Source: Clostridia bacterium
Lineage (GTDB): Bacteria > Bacillota > Clostridia > Oscillospirales > JAAYXM01
Assembly (NCBI GenBank): GCA_017559855.1
Contig: JAFYQP010000047.1
Coordinates: forward strand, 1 to 53,526
Reading direction: 5' to 3'
DNA: 53,526 bases
Under the pieces are notes generated by a model. That model searched no databases and had not been told where the DNA came from. It was given only the letters and a program-made list of their open reading frames with translations. Shown here one piece after another: positions 40,144-48,534 of this stretch (positions within the stretch are counted from its first letter, which is position 1; each line of letters starts with the position of its first letter). Made by a program: the position numbers and the translations under genes.

Positions 40144-41360
40144 AAATTTTAATGGTAAATAAATTCTTATATCCAAGAGGTGGCTCGGAAAGTTATATGC
40201 TCAAATTGGGCAAGGCATATGAAATGCAGGGGCACGAAGTGCAGTATTTCGGAATGTTCGATGAAAAAAATACGGTCACAAACTGTGCGGACATGTATAC
40301 GTCCAATATGGATTTTCACAGTACGGGTGTCGCTAGGTTTTTGTATCCTTTTAAAATACTTTATTCCATTGAAGCGAAGCGTAAAATCGGAAAAGTTCTG
40401 GATAGTTTTAAGCCGGACATCGTTCATATGAACAACATAAACTTCCAACTTACTCCATCCATTATCTATGCGGTGAAAAAGAGGGGAATACCTCTGGTTC
40501 AGACCGTGCATGATTATCAAATGATTTGTCCGAATCACCTGCTTTACAGTTTCAAGGAAAACAAACCCTGCGTTCGATGTATAAACGGTTCAAAATTAAG
40601 CTGTGCAAAGCATTCTTGCATCCACGATTCCAAGATAAAGAGTATTTTGGGAACTATTGAATCCTGGCTATATTCGGCACTAAAAACATATAAAAAGGTG
40701 GATTTATACATCTGCCCAAGTGCATTTCTTGAAAACAAATTACTCACCGCAAACAAGTTGTATGCGGGTAAAACGTTTACAATACATAATTTTATTGATA
40801 AGGCGGAAGCCGTTGACACAGATGAGAACATAGCACCCTACATCCTGTACGTGGGGCGACTTTCCAAGGAAAAAGGTGTTGAACTTCTTGCAGATGGTGC
40901 AAAACTTCTGCCTGAATATAAGTTTAAAGTTGCAGGTACAGGGCCTGATGGCGACGCTCTCTCTAATATAGAGAACGTGGAACTTCTCGGCTTTGTATCC
41001 GGTGGGGCACTAAGTAAACTTATGGCAGAAGCAAGTGTGCTTATAGCACCGTCGGTTTGTTTTGAAAACTGTCCGCTTTCCATACTGGAGGCAAACGCTC
41101 TGGGAACACCCGTTATCACAATGAACAGCGGTGGAATGGCGGAACTTGTAAGTGACGGTGTTACCGGCACGTTAGTTTCCGAACCGAATGCCGCTTGTAT
41201 TGCGGAAAAGATAAAATTAACCCTTGAGAACAAGGAGTATTACGCAAAGCTTAAAGAAAATTGCGTAAAAACCAAGGATTCAATTTTGACGGTTGATGAA
41301 TACAGTAAAATATTACTTGAAAAGTATGAAAAACTAATTGATGGGAGGCAAGTTCTGTGA
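40140..41360 (+). CDS. GT4-family glycosyltransferase
   Basis: 406 residues, GT-B fold. It starts MKILMVNKFLYPRGGSESYM. The middle has a cysteine-rich insertion (CPNHLLYSFKENKPCVRCIN, CAKHSCIHDSK) seen in a subset of GT4 enzymes. The C-terminal donor domain has YVGRLSKEKGVELL and FENCPLSILEANALGTPVI. It is cytoplasmic, acting on a lipid-linked acceptor. Its ATGA overlaps the upstream stop codon. Confidence 0.93.
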   Translation: MKILMVNKFLYPRGGSESYMLKLGKAYEMQGHEVQYFGMFDEKNTVTNCADMYTSNMDFHSTGVARFLYPFKILYSIEAKRKIGKVLDSFKPDIVHMNNINFQLTPSIIYAVKKRGIPLVQTVHDYQMICPNHLLYSFKENKPCVRCINGSKLSCAKHSCIHDSKIKSILGTIESWLYSALKTYKKVDLYICPSAFLENKLLTANKLYAGKTFTIHNFIDKAEAVDTDENIAPYILYVGRLSKEKGVELLADGAKLLPEYKFKVAGTGPDGDALSNIENVELLGFVSGGALSKLMAEASVLIAPSVCFENCPLSILEANALGTPVITMNSGGMAELVSDGVTGTLVSEPNAACIAEKIKLTLENKEYYAKLKENCVKTKDSILTVDEYSKILLEKYEKLIDGRQVL

Positions 41361-42418
41361 TACAGCCAAAGGTCAGCGTTGTTGTGCCCGTGTATAAGAG
41401 TGAAAAGTACCTTGAGCGCTGCGTGAATTCGCTTTTGAGTCAGACATTGGCAGAGATAGAAATTATTCTTGTGGATGACGGATCACCTGACGGAAGTCCT
41501 GAAATATGTGACGCATTTGCCGCAAAGGATGGCAGAATCAAGGTAATTCATAAAGAAAATGCAGGAGCAGGCGAGGCTAGAAATAGCGGAATTACGTTGG
41601 CAAGTGGCGAGTATATAGGATTTGTTGATTCTGACGATTACGTAGACGAGCGTATGTTTTACGCACTTTATTCTGCGGCAAAAAAACACGAAGCAGAACT
41701 TGTTTTATCCAATATCTGCATAGTAGGCGGCAGTATATTCGATGCGGAAAGCGATGCTAAGTTTGAGAAGAAAAGTTTTATTACGGAAACATTTTTCGAC
41801 ACACAAGATAAGTTGAATGAACTTGCTTTGGGAATTGCGTGTTCTGCACCGGGTGATCCGGAGGACAGTAAATACGATATGAGTGCTTGTAAAAATATTT
41901 ATAAACGTGAAGTCCTTATCAGAAATAACGTGAGGTTTTTATCCGAGCGTGAAATTCTGACCGAGGATGCACTGTTTACCATTGATTTTATTTTAAATTC
42001 AGAAAAAGCGGTAGGAATTCCCTTTGCATTTTACTATTATTGCAGAAATGAAGACTCCATATCCAAAACGTATAATCCCAAATTCTTTGAGAAATGTTTT
42101 GTTTTCCTTAATGAATTAGAAAAGCGATATAGCGTGAGGATGGAAAAGAGTGAGTATAAAATATATTTAGACCGTCTTGCTCAGGCGTTTGGTCGCGTGT
42201 TTATTTCACAAGAGGTACTGCACGCAAAGGAAGAAAAGATAGGATATAGAGAACTTAAAGGTAAACTTCGTGAAATTTGCGAAAACCCGGTTATAAGGGA
42301 TGCACTTTGCACGTATCCTCTGCATAAACTACCGAAAAAGCAGGCGGCTTTTGCCTTTGCAATGCGATATAGACTGTACTTTTTACAAAAAATTATGGTG
42401 TGTCTTCGTGACAGATAA
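41357..42418 (+). CDS. GT2-family glycosyltransferase
   Basis: 353 residues, GT-A fold. The N-terminal domain has VSVVVPVYKSEKYLERC, ILVDDGSPDGSPEIC and the donor-metal motif FVDSDDYVDE. The remaining half has no recognisable domain. GTG start at 41357 overlaps the previous stop (GTGA) and follows gggagg. It is one of three consecutive GT2 genes, each likely to add one sugar or branch. Confidence 0.93.
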   Translation: MIQPKVSVVVPVYKSEKYLERCVNSLLSQTLAEIEIILVDDGSPDGSPEICDAFAAKDGRIKVIHKENAGAGEARNSGITLASGEYIGFVDSDDYVDERMFYALYSAAKKHEAELVLSNICIVGGSIFDAESDAKFEKKSFITETFFDTQDKLNELALGIACSAPGDPEDSKYDMSACKNIYKREVLIRNNVRFLSEREILTEDALFTIDFILNSEKAVGIPFAFYYYCRNEDSISKTYNPKFFEKCFVFLNELEKRYSVRMEKSEYKIYLDRLAQAFGRVFISQEVLHAKEEKIGYRELKGKLREICENPVIRDALCTYPLHKLPKKQAAFAFAMRYRLYFLQKIMVCLRDR

Positions 42419-42432
42419 AGGGAGATTTTTAA

Positions 42433-43455
42433 ATGTTATTTTCTGTTATTGTTCCCATATATAAGGTTGAAGATTACCTAAAACGCTGTTTGGATAGCGT
42501 TTTAAGCCAGGACTATGCCGATTTTGAATTGATTCTGGTAGATGACGGCTCACCCGATAACTGTCCTGCAATTTGTGATGAATATGCTAGAAACGATAGC
42601 CGAATAAAGGTTATACACAAGGAAAACGGCGGACTTGTCAGTGCTCGACAGGCGGGAATTGAAATTGCACAAGGTGAATATATTTTCAATCTTGACTCTG
42701 ATGATGCACTTCTGCCGGGGGCATTCAGCGAGGCGGCACGGATTATAAAAGAAACCGATGCAGATATCGTTACTTTTGCTTATCAAATTTACAAAAACGG
42801 GAATATAAGTGAAAAAATTACGGAAATTGTGCCTGAAGGCTTGTATGATAAAAATGGGATTGATGAGCATATTTTGCCGAAAGTTTTAATGGACGAAAAT
42901 ATGCAACACGTGCTTTTCTTCTTGTGGGGAAAGGCAATACGTCGATCGCTTGTAACCCAGCATCAGTTGAATGTAAGTCGGAAGGTATCACTCGGTGAAG
43001 ATATAGTGTGTGTGGCACCCGTGTATACGCAGGCTACGCGAGTGTTTGTCAGTTATACTCCGATTTACTTATACACGATAAGAGGCGATTCTCTGTCTAC
43101 GAGTTTCAGTTCAAAGCACTTGAATCAGATAGATGCGGCGGTTGATTGTCTTAAAAAATCAATCGGTGGTTTAAAGGGTGATTACCCGGCACAAATATCA
43201 AGATACTCGTGCTTTATGTGCTTTGCAATCATTGCGGCGGCAGCAGAAGGTGGCCATTTTTCCGCAATCGGTGATATTAAAGAAATTATTGATAAAACGC
43301 ACCACGGAGTTGAAATTCCAAAGGCTCATTTTAAAAAGATAACCGTAAAAAGCAAAATCGCTGTATGGCTTATGCAGAAAAAAATGTTTGGTGCAGCGTT
43401 TTACTTTTTATATATTTGTAAGATAATAAAAAACCTTCTCGGAAAGGGTGAGTAG
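42433..43455 (+). CDS. GT2-family glycosyltransferase
   Basis: 340 residues, GT-A fold: MLFSVIVPIYKVEDYLKRC, LILVDDGSPDNCPAICDEY and FNLDSDDALLPG. It is closely related in layout to the preceding GT2 gene, and the pair may come from a duplication that has since diverged in the C-terminal acceptor half. aaagggag precedes the ATG. Confidence 0.93.
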   Translation: MLFSVIVPIYKVEDYLKRCLDSVLSQDYADFELILVDDGSPDNCPAICDEYARNDSRIKVIHKENGGLVSARQAGIEIAQGEYIFNLDSDDALLPGAFSEAARIIKETDADIVTFAYQIYKNGNISEKITEIVPEGLYDKNGIDEHILPKVLMDENMQHVLFFLWGKAIRRSLVTQHQLNVSRKVSLGEDIVCVAPVYTQATRVFVSYTPIYLYTIRGDSLSTSFSSKHLNQIDAAVDCLKKSIGGLKGDYPAQISRYSCFMCFAIIAAAAEGGHFSAIGDIKEIIDKTHHGVEIPKAHFKKITVKSKIAVWLMQKKMFGAAFYFLYICKIIKNLLGKGE

Positions 43456-43457
43456 TG

Positions 43458-44519
43458 ATGAGTACTCCTAAAATCTCCGCAATTATGAGCGTGTATAACG
43501 GTGAAGAATATTTATCTCCTGCCATTGAAAGTGTAATCGGGCAGACTTTCACCGATTGGGAACTTATAATCATAAATGACTGTTCAACAGACACAACCGC
43601 TGACATTCTGGCATCTTTTGCCAAGAAGGACAGCAGAATAAAAGTACATACAAACGAGGTTAATTTACGCCTTCCCAAATCGCTTAACAAGGCAATTTCG
43701 TATGCTAAGGGTAAGTATATTGCCAGAATGGATGCGGATGACATTTGCCTTCCCGACAGATTTGAAAAACAGTATGTGTTTATGGAGAAAAATGGAGACG
43801 TGGCACTTTCCTCCTGCAGGTTTATGACGCTTAAAAAAGAGGGGATTGCATCCGGCGGTTGCGGCGGACGTGTGGATAGCGAAGCACTTTGTGCAAGACT
43901 GCTTTTCACAAACCCCATTCTTCATCCCGGAATTATTGCAAAAGCCGAGATAATGAAGGAGTTAAAGTACGACGAAACACTTACTTGTACTGAAGATCTT
44001 GAACTCTGGACACGATTTGCAATGAATGGGTATAAAATAGAAATTTTTCCGGAATATCTTATGTTGTACCGAATTCACGACAAGCAAATTACGGCAACAA
44101 CAATTGCCCGTCAGCACGATGAAGTACTTAAAATTCAGAAAAAGTATTTCTCACATTTCCTTTGCGATATGGACGAAAAATATGCTGAATTTTATATAGA
44201 CGGAATTTATTTTACCAATAATCGTGACGTTGAAAAATACCGTGAATTTTTAAAATGGGTAAGGAAAAGCAATAAAAAGTTTTCAAAAGGTGCGATCAAC
44301 TACGCAATTTTCGAGGTACTTGCCGAGTATAAGCGTAAAGGTATTGCAAAAAAAGATTTGCTTTCCGCACTGCTTTGTTTCAACCCGTTTTTCCTCATTA
44401 AGGAATTTTTAAGAAAGAAAAAACAGGCAAAAGATGACGGTAAAAACTGTATTGCTGCTGCAGAATCTATCGGTTTAAAGAAAATCGGTGGCACGGATGA
44501 ATTTCCAAAATTTTCGTAA
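43458..44519 (+). CDS. GT2-family glycosyltransferase
   Basis: 353 residues, GT-A fold: ISAIMSVYNGEEYLSPAIES, LIIINDCSTDTTADIL and ARMDADDICLPDR, followed by the acceptor block ILHPGIIAK and CTEDLELWTRFAM. This is a different GT2 subgroup (DUF-like EpsE type) from the two preceding genes. A GTG one codon earlier (43455) is in frame, but the ATG is better spaced from aaagggtgag. Confidence 0.92.
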   Translation: MSTPKISAIMSVYNGEEYLSPAIESVIGQTFTDWELIIINDCSTDTTADILASFAKKDSRIKVHTNEVNLRLPKSLNKAISYAKGKYIARMDADDICLPDRFEKQYVFMEKNGDVALSSCRFMTLKKEGIASGGCGGRVDSEALCARLLFTNPILHPGIIAKAEIMKELKYDETLTCTEDLELWTRFAMNGYKIEIFPEYLMLYRIHDKQITATTIARQHDEVLKIQKKYFSHFLCDMDEKYAEFYIDGIYFTNNRDVEKYREFLKWVRKSNKKFSKGAINYAIFEVLAEYKRKGIAKKDLLSALLCFNPFFLIKEFLRKKKQAKDDGKNCIAAAESIGLKKIGGTDEFPKFS

Positions 44520-44531
44520 AGGACTGAGACG

Positions 44532-45899
44532 ATGCACTCTTTAGGGCAAACACAAATAATAATTGCGGCACTTATTGCAGGGCTTGTTCTGCTTTGTGCT
44601 TTCGGTATATATTTTGCCATTCGTTGTGCAAAGGCATCAAATGAAAAAAAGGCGTTGACCTTTGCAAATGTCAATAAAGTTGAAAGTGTTTTCCGTGCAA
44701 GAAGTCGCAGAAAAGAAAGCAGATGCCTTTTCTATATAGCGGTTTATATGGAAAAAGCGCTTGAACTCTATCCGGATGATATGGTATGGCGAGTATATAA
44801 TCAGATTAAGGATATTTTGTTAAATTCATTTTGCGATGAGGGTATCGGCTTGATAGCACCTTATGAACAGAGAAACTTTATCGCACTCACCGATTGGGAT
44901 TTAAAAAAGACCGAGAAAAAAATAAAAGAAATTTCCGATACAATTACGCAGTGTTTGCAGAAAAACAAACTTCAGGCTGCGGCAACCGTAGGCGTTGGAT
45001 ATTTCAGGATTTTCAGCACTTATGCAACCTTTGACGAAGCGATAGGCCGTGCTAAAAAAGCGTGTACCGATGCAGGCGATAAACCTCTTGGCTATGTGGA
45101 ATGGTCTGGTGCTATGGAGATGGAGCAGAAAATCCGTCTTGAAGCAAATATTGAGAGTGATATTGACAAAGACCGATTCTTCTTTGTGTATCAGCCGGTT
45201 ATCGATGCAAAAACAAAGAAAATTGTGGCGGCTGAAGTACTGTCACGCCTTAATTCCTTCGAGGATGGCATTATCATACCGCAACATTTTTTGGGTGTAA
45301 TACAGGCAATGTCACTTGAAGAAAAGTTTGACTGTTATGTGTTTGAAAAGGTTTGCAAGTGGATTTCAAGCGACAGGATAAAGAGAGAAAAATGCATTTA
45401 TACAATAAATTTCTCCCGTGCCACACTTTCCGGATGCGGTTTTATTGACGTAATAGACGGCATTGTTAAAAAGTATGGTCTTGTTTGTAGATCATTTGCA
45501 GTTGAAGTGTTGGAAAACAGAGGAAATTACAGTCAGAACCTTGAGCAGATCAATCAAAATCTCATTGCATTGCGAGAACGTGGAATGCGTATTTTAATTG
45601 ACGATTTCGGCGGCAGTTTTACCTCAATGATTGATTTACAAGCATTTCCGATGGATGTAATTAAAATAGATAAGGAACTTATCCAAAACACGAAGAATTC
45701 AACCGGATTTGCGATTTTCAGCAATCTGGTTAAAACCGCAAAAGAGATAGGCGTAAAGACCGTGTGTGAAGGAATTGAAACTGAAACGCATGAGCAGATT
45801 GCAGTCGAGGCGGGTTGCGATATGCTTCAAGGTTTCTATTATTACCGCCCGATGCCGGTTAAGGATTTTGAAAAACTTCTTGACGAGCAGTTTGATTAA
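44532..45899 (+). CDS. Membrane EAL-domain phosphodiesterase with EVL variant
   Basis: 455 residues. One membrane helix (8-31), a degenerate GGDEF-like region (about 45-190) without the signature, then an EAL domain from about 200. The signature is E235-V-L rather than EAL, and DDFGTG is changed to DDFGGSF (357-363). The Asn in INFS, the Glu in VEVLEN, the Lys in IKIDKEL and CEGIET (412-417) remain, so c-di-GMP hydrolysis is possible but not sure. It starts 12 bp after the last GT2 gene. It may counteract the cyclases at the end of the locus. Confidence 0.88.
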   Translation: MHSLGQTQIIIAALIAGLVLLCAFGIYFAIRCAKASNEKKALTFANVNKVESVFRARSRRKESRCLFYIAVYMEKALELYPDDMVWRVYNQIKDILLNSFCDEGIGLIAPYEQRNFIALTDWDLKKTEKKIKEISDTITQCLQKNKLQAAATVGVGYFRIFSTYATFDEAIGRAKKACTDAGDKPLGYVEWSGAMEMEQKIRLEANIESDIDKDRFFFVYQPVIDAKTKKIVAAEVLSRLNSFEDGIIIPQHFLGVIQAMSLEEKFDCYVFEKVCKWISSDRIKREKCIYTINFSRATLSGCGFIDVIDGIVKKYGLVCRSFAVEVLENRGNYSQNLEQINQNLIALRERGMRILIDDFGGSFTSMIDLQAFPMDVIKIDKELIQNTKNSTGFAIFSNLVKTAKEIGVKTVCEGIETETHEQIAVEAGCDMLQGFYYYRPMPVKDFEKLLDEQFD

Positions 45900-45916
45900 A
45901 ATCGGGAGAGTTGAAG

Positions 45917-46909
45917 ATGAGCAGAGATGTTTTAGTTGACAGATTAAAAGGATATGCGTGTTTTCTTGTTGTAATAGGACACGTTATTATGGGAATTCGT
46001 CTTGCAGGAATTGATGTGCCGAGTATATTTCCGGCTGCGGAAACGTTTATATGGTCATTTCACGTGTCGCTTTTTCTGTTTCTCAGCGGTCAAGTATACA
46101 CGCTCACCGGCGGATGGAAGGGAAAGCAGACGCGCTTTAATTTTATAAAGCATAAGGCAATAACGTTGGGTGTACCATACATAATTTTTTCTGTTGTTTA
46201 TATTTTGATTAACAGTTTTGCTGGCGGTGCCAACAATCAGTCATCCTATGCAGATATCCTTTTAATATGGAAAACACCAATCGCACAGTATTGGTTTCTA
46301 TATGCTTTGTTTTTCTTGTTTGTCACATGGGCACTTTTAGGTAAATTCAAAAATTGGCAGATTACAATATTCGTTGTGGGCATTGCTTACCTTGTTCCGC
46401 TTCTCGGAGGTACGTTCGGGCCTCTTGAGGTGGTTATGTACTCAGCATTGCCTTTCGGCGTGGGAACATGCTTTAAAATTGCAACGGTTGATAAAGGTCA
46501 CCCGATAGCGAAAATTGCGGTTATCCTGCTTCATATTGCTGTGTGTGCGGTTCTGATAAAATTGGGAGTTATGGGAATGTTCGGGGTTAAGGAACTGATT
46601 ATGTTCTTTGGCATATATGCTAGTATTCTTTTTATTTCAATGCTCTCAAAGTTCGGGATTGTTTCACGCTTTTTGGATTTTTTTAACAAATACTCTTTCC
46701 AGACGTATCTCCTACATACAATTTTCACCGCAGGAATAAGAATGGTGTTTATTAAAATGAATGTAACTCATTGGGGCATACATCTTGTCGGAGGTCTTTT
46801 GGTGGGCATTTTGTGCCCGGTGATTGTAGCGAAAATTGCGGAGAGAATACCTGTTTTAAACAGATGTTTCTTCCCGTTGAAGCCGAGGAAGGTTGATAAA
46901 AATGACTAA
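45917..46909 (+). CDS. Acyltransferase 3 family membrane protein
   Basis: 330 residues with ten membrane segments. The start MSRDVLVDRLKGYACFLVVIGHVIMG contains the family motif with the conserved His, and HVSLFLFLSGQVYTL follows. Members O-acetylate or O-acylate surface sugars using cytoplasmic acyl-CoA. TTG 45911 is in frame, but cgggagag favours ATG 45917. It overlaps the next gene by 8 bp, linking polymer modification to the sensor cyclase. Confidence 0.92.
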   Translation: MSRDVLVDRLKGYACFLVVIGHVIMGIRLAGIDVPSIFPAAETFIWSFHVSLFLFLSGQVYTLTGGWKGKQTRFNFIKHKAITLGVPYIIFSVVYILINSFAGGANNQSSYADILLIWKTPIAQYWFLYALFFLFVTWALLGKFKNWQITIFVVGIAYLVPLLGGTFGPLEVVMYSALPFGVGTCFKIATVDKGHPIAKIAVILLHIAVCAVLIKLGVMGMFGVKELIMFFGIYASILFISMLSKFGIVSRFLDFFNKYSFQTYLLHTIFTAGIRMVFIKMNVTHWGIHLVGGLLVGILCPVIVAKIAERIPVLNRCFFPLKPRKVDKND

Positions 46910-48407
46910 CAGATCAATAAAGTCCAGAGTTCTTATAACCCTTATTGCCGCAATGTTTATGATAAGTGTTGTGGTTGGCGGTATCAGTATTTTTGAGGTC
47001 GAAAAACTTATTGGTGCATATTTCCACGACACAATGGAAAGCGATTGTGCAAAAGAAAGTTTGGAAATAAACAACGTTTTTGCCGAAATTGAAAAGACCG
47101 CTGAAATTCTTAAGAAATATGCACTTTACGAATTGCACGATGCCACAGAGGAGACAAATGATGCTCTGATGGCAAAAATAAAGCAGGTTTTTATCAACGT
47201 GAGCAAAAACGAGGAAAACGTCAGCGGTGTTTATTTCGTGCATAATCCGCAAAATAATATACTTGGTAATGATTTCCGCCTTGTCAAGGACGAAAACGGA
47301 GAATACGCGTCCGCACCCATTGCCAATAAATCAGTAGGAACAGAGGCTAAATGGTGCGATGCAGAATATGATGAGTACAGCAAAAAGACTTTAAGTGCGT
47401 ATGAGATGCCGATATATGGTGGCGAAACCCTTTATGGTGTTGTGGGACTTGAGGTTGATTATGGAACAATAACCTCGGTGGTTGACCAAATTAAAATCAA
47501 CAAGAACGGTTTTGCCTATCTTGTGAAAGATGGAAAAATTGAATACCACAAGGACCTTCAAAAGGGTATGGCAAAACCTGATACGTCAAAGGAATATTTT
47601 GAGATAGCGGGAGATTTGGGCAATGGTTGCCAACTTGTTCTCGCTGCAAGATATGCGGATATGGATGCTGAAAAATATGCAATTGGTTTCAAAATATGGG
47701 GCATTGTAATAGCTCTTGCGTTTGTTTTTATTTTTGTTGCATTTGCGATTGTGAAAAAAATTGTAAACCCAATCAAGGAACTGACAGAGGCATCGGAGGA
47801 AATTGCAAAAGGAAACTACGACGTGAAGATAGCAAAAGCGAGTACAAGAGAGATTGCATCCCTTAGTGCGGCATTTGAACGAATGGCACAAGAATTGCAG
47901 GACAATGATCGCTATATGCGTCGAATAGCCTTCCGTGATCCGCTTACAAAACTGCGAAACCGTGCATCCTATGAAGCGTGGATTGAGAGATTTGACGAGG
48001 AAATCGAACTTCAGGAATTTGATTTTGGCGTTGTCGTCCTTGACATAAACGGCCTAAAAGAAACCAATGACTTTTTTGGCCACGAAGTGGGCAATAAGTT
48101 AATTTTTGCCGCGGCACAGATTATTTCTGAAGTGTTCAAACGTAGTCCGATTTTCCGTATCGGCGGTGACGAATTTGTTGTAGCACTTACCGGTGCCGAT
48201 TTGCAGGAGTATAAAACTCTGGCACGAGAACTTGCAAATCGTTGCGAAAGTGAGTTTATCAAAGCAGACGGTAAAAGAATTCCTGTATCCATTGCAAAGG
48301 GCGTTGCATTCTTTGATGGTGCAACGGATAATGCATTCCGCGACGTATTTAAGCGGGCAGACGAAAAAATGTATATCGACAAGCGAAGAATTAAAGAAGG
48401 TAATTAA
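46902..48407 (+). CDS. Membrane sensor diguanylate cyclase (dCache-HAMP-GGDEF)
   Basis: 501 residues. TM1 near 10-30, an extracytoplasmic dCache-like sensor (about 35-265, including GVYFVHNPQNN and YGVVGLEVDYGTI), TM2 near 270-290, a HAMP linker (VKKIVNPIKELTEASEEIA) and a GGDEF domain with intact FRIGGDEFVVAL. The usual RxxD inhibitory site five residues upstream is missing (KRSPIF), so product inhibition is unlikely. It senses an outside ligand and makes c-di-GMP. TTG 46893 is in frame, but the ATG at 46902 is better spaced from gaggaagg. Confidence 0.93.
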   Translation: MTNRSIKSRVLITLIAAMFMISVVVGGISIFEVEKLIGAYFHDTMESDCAKESLEINNVFAEIEKTAEILKKYALYELHDATEETNDALMAKIKQVFINVSKNEENVSGVYFVHNPQNNILGNDFRLVKDENGEYASAPIANKSVGTEAKWCDAEYDEYSKKTLSAYEMPIYGGETLYGVVGLEVDYGTITSVVDQIKINKNGFAYLVKDGKIEYHKDLQKGMAKPDTSKEYFEIAGDLGNGCQLVLAARYADMDAEKYAIGFKIWGIVIALAFVFIFVAFAIVKKIVNPIKELTEASEEIAKGNYDVKIAKASTREIASLSAAFERMAQELQDNDRYMRRIAFRDPLTKLRNRASYEAWIERFDEEIELQEFDFGVVVLDINGLKETNDFFGHEVGNKLIFAAAQIISEVFKRSPIFRIGGDEFVVALTGADLQEYKTLARELANRCESEFIKADGKRIPVSIAKGVAFFDGATDNAFRDVFKRADEKMYIDKRRIKEGN

Positions 48408-48447
48408 AAAGATACGATTTCTTGTGCGTTCTATGAATAAATTGTAA

Positions 48448-48471
48448 ACATTGATTTTTATATATCAATGT
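48448..48471. promoter_or_regulatory. Palindrome inside the promoter at 48451-48479
   Basis: ACATTGA (48448-48454) and TCAATGT (48465-48471) form a perfect 7-bp inverted repeat with a 10-bp AT spacer. It spans the -35 box and ends just before the -10, so it is a candidate operator. Confidence 0.5.
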
Positions 48472-48479
48472 GCTATAAT
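48451..48479 (+). promoter_or_regulatory. Promoter of the last diguanylate cyclase gene
   Basis: TTGATT (48451-48456), a 17-bp spacer and TATAAT (48474-48479), with TGC directly before the -10 as an extended element. Transcription should start near 48486. Confidence 0.78.
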
Positions 48480-48534
48480 TTAAGATAATATGTTAAAATT
48501 GCTCTTGATATACACGAAAGAAGATGAATGGAAA

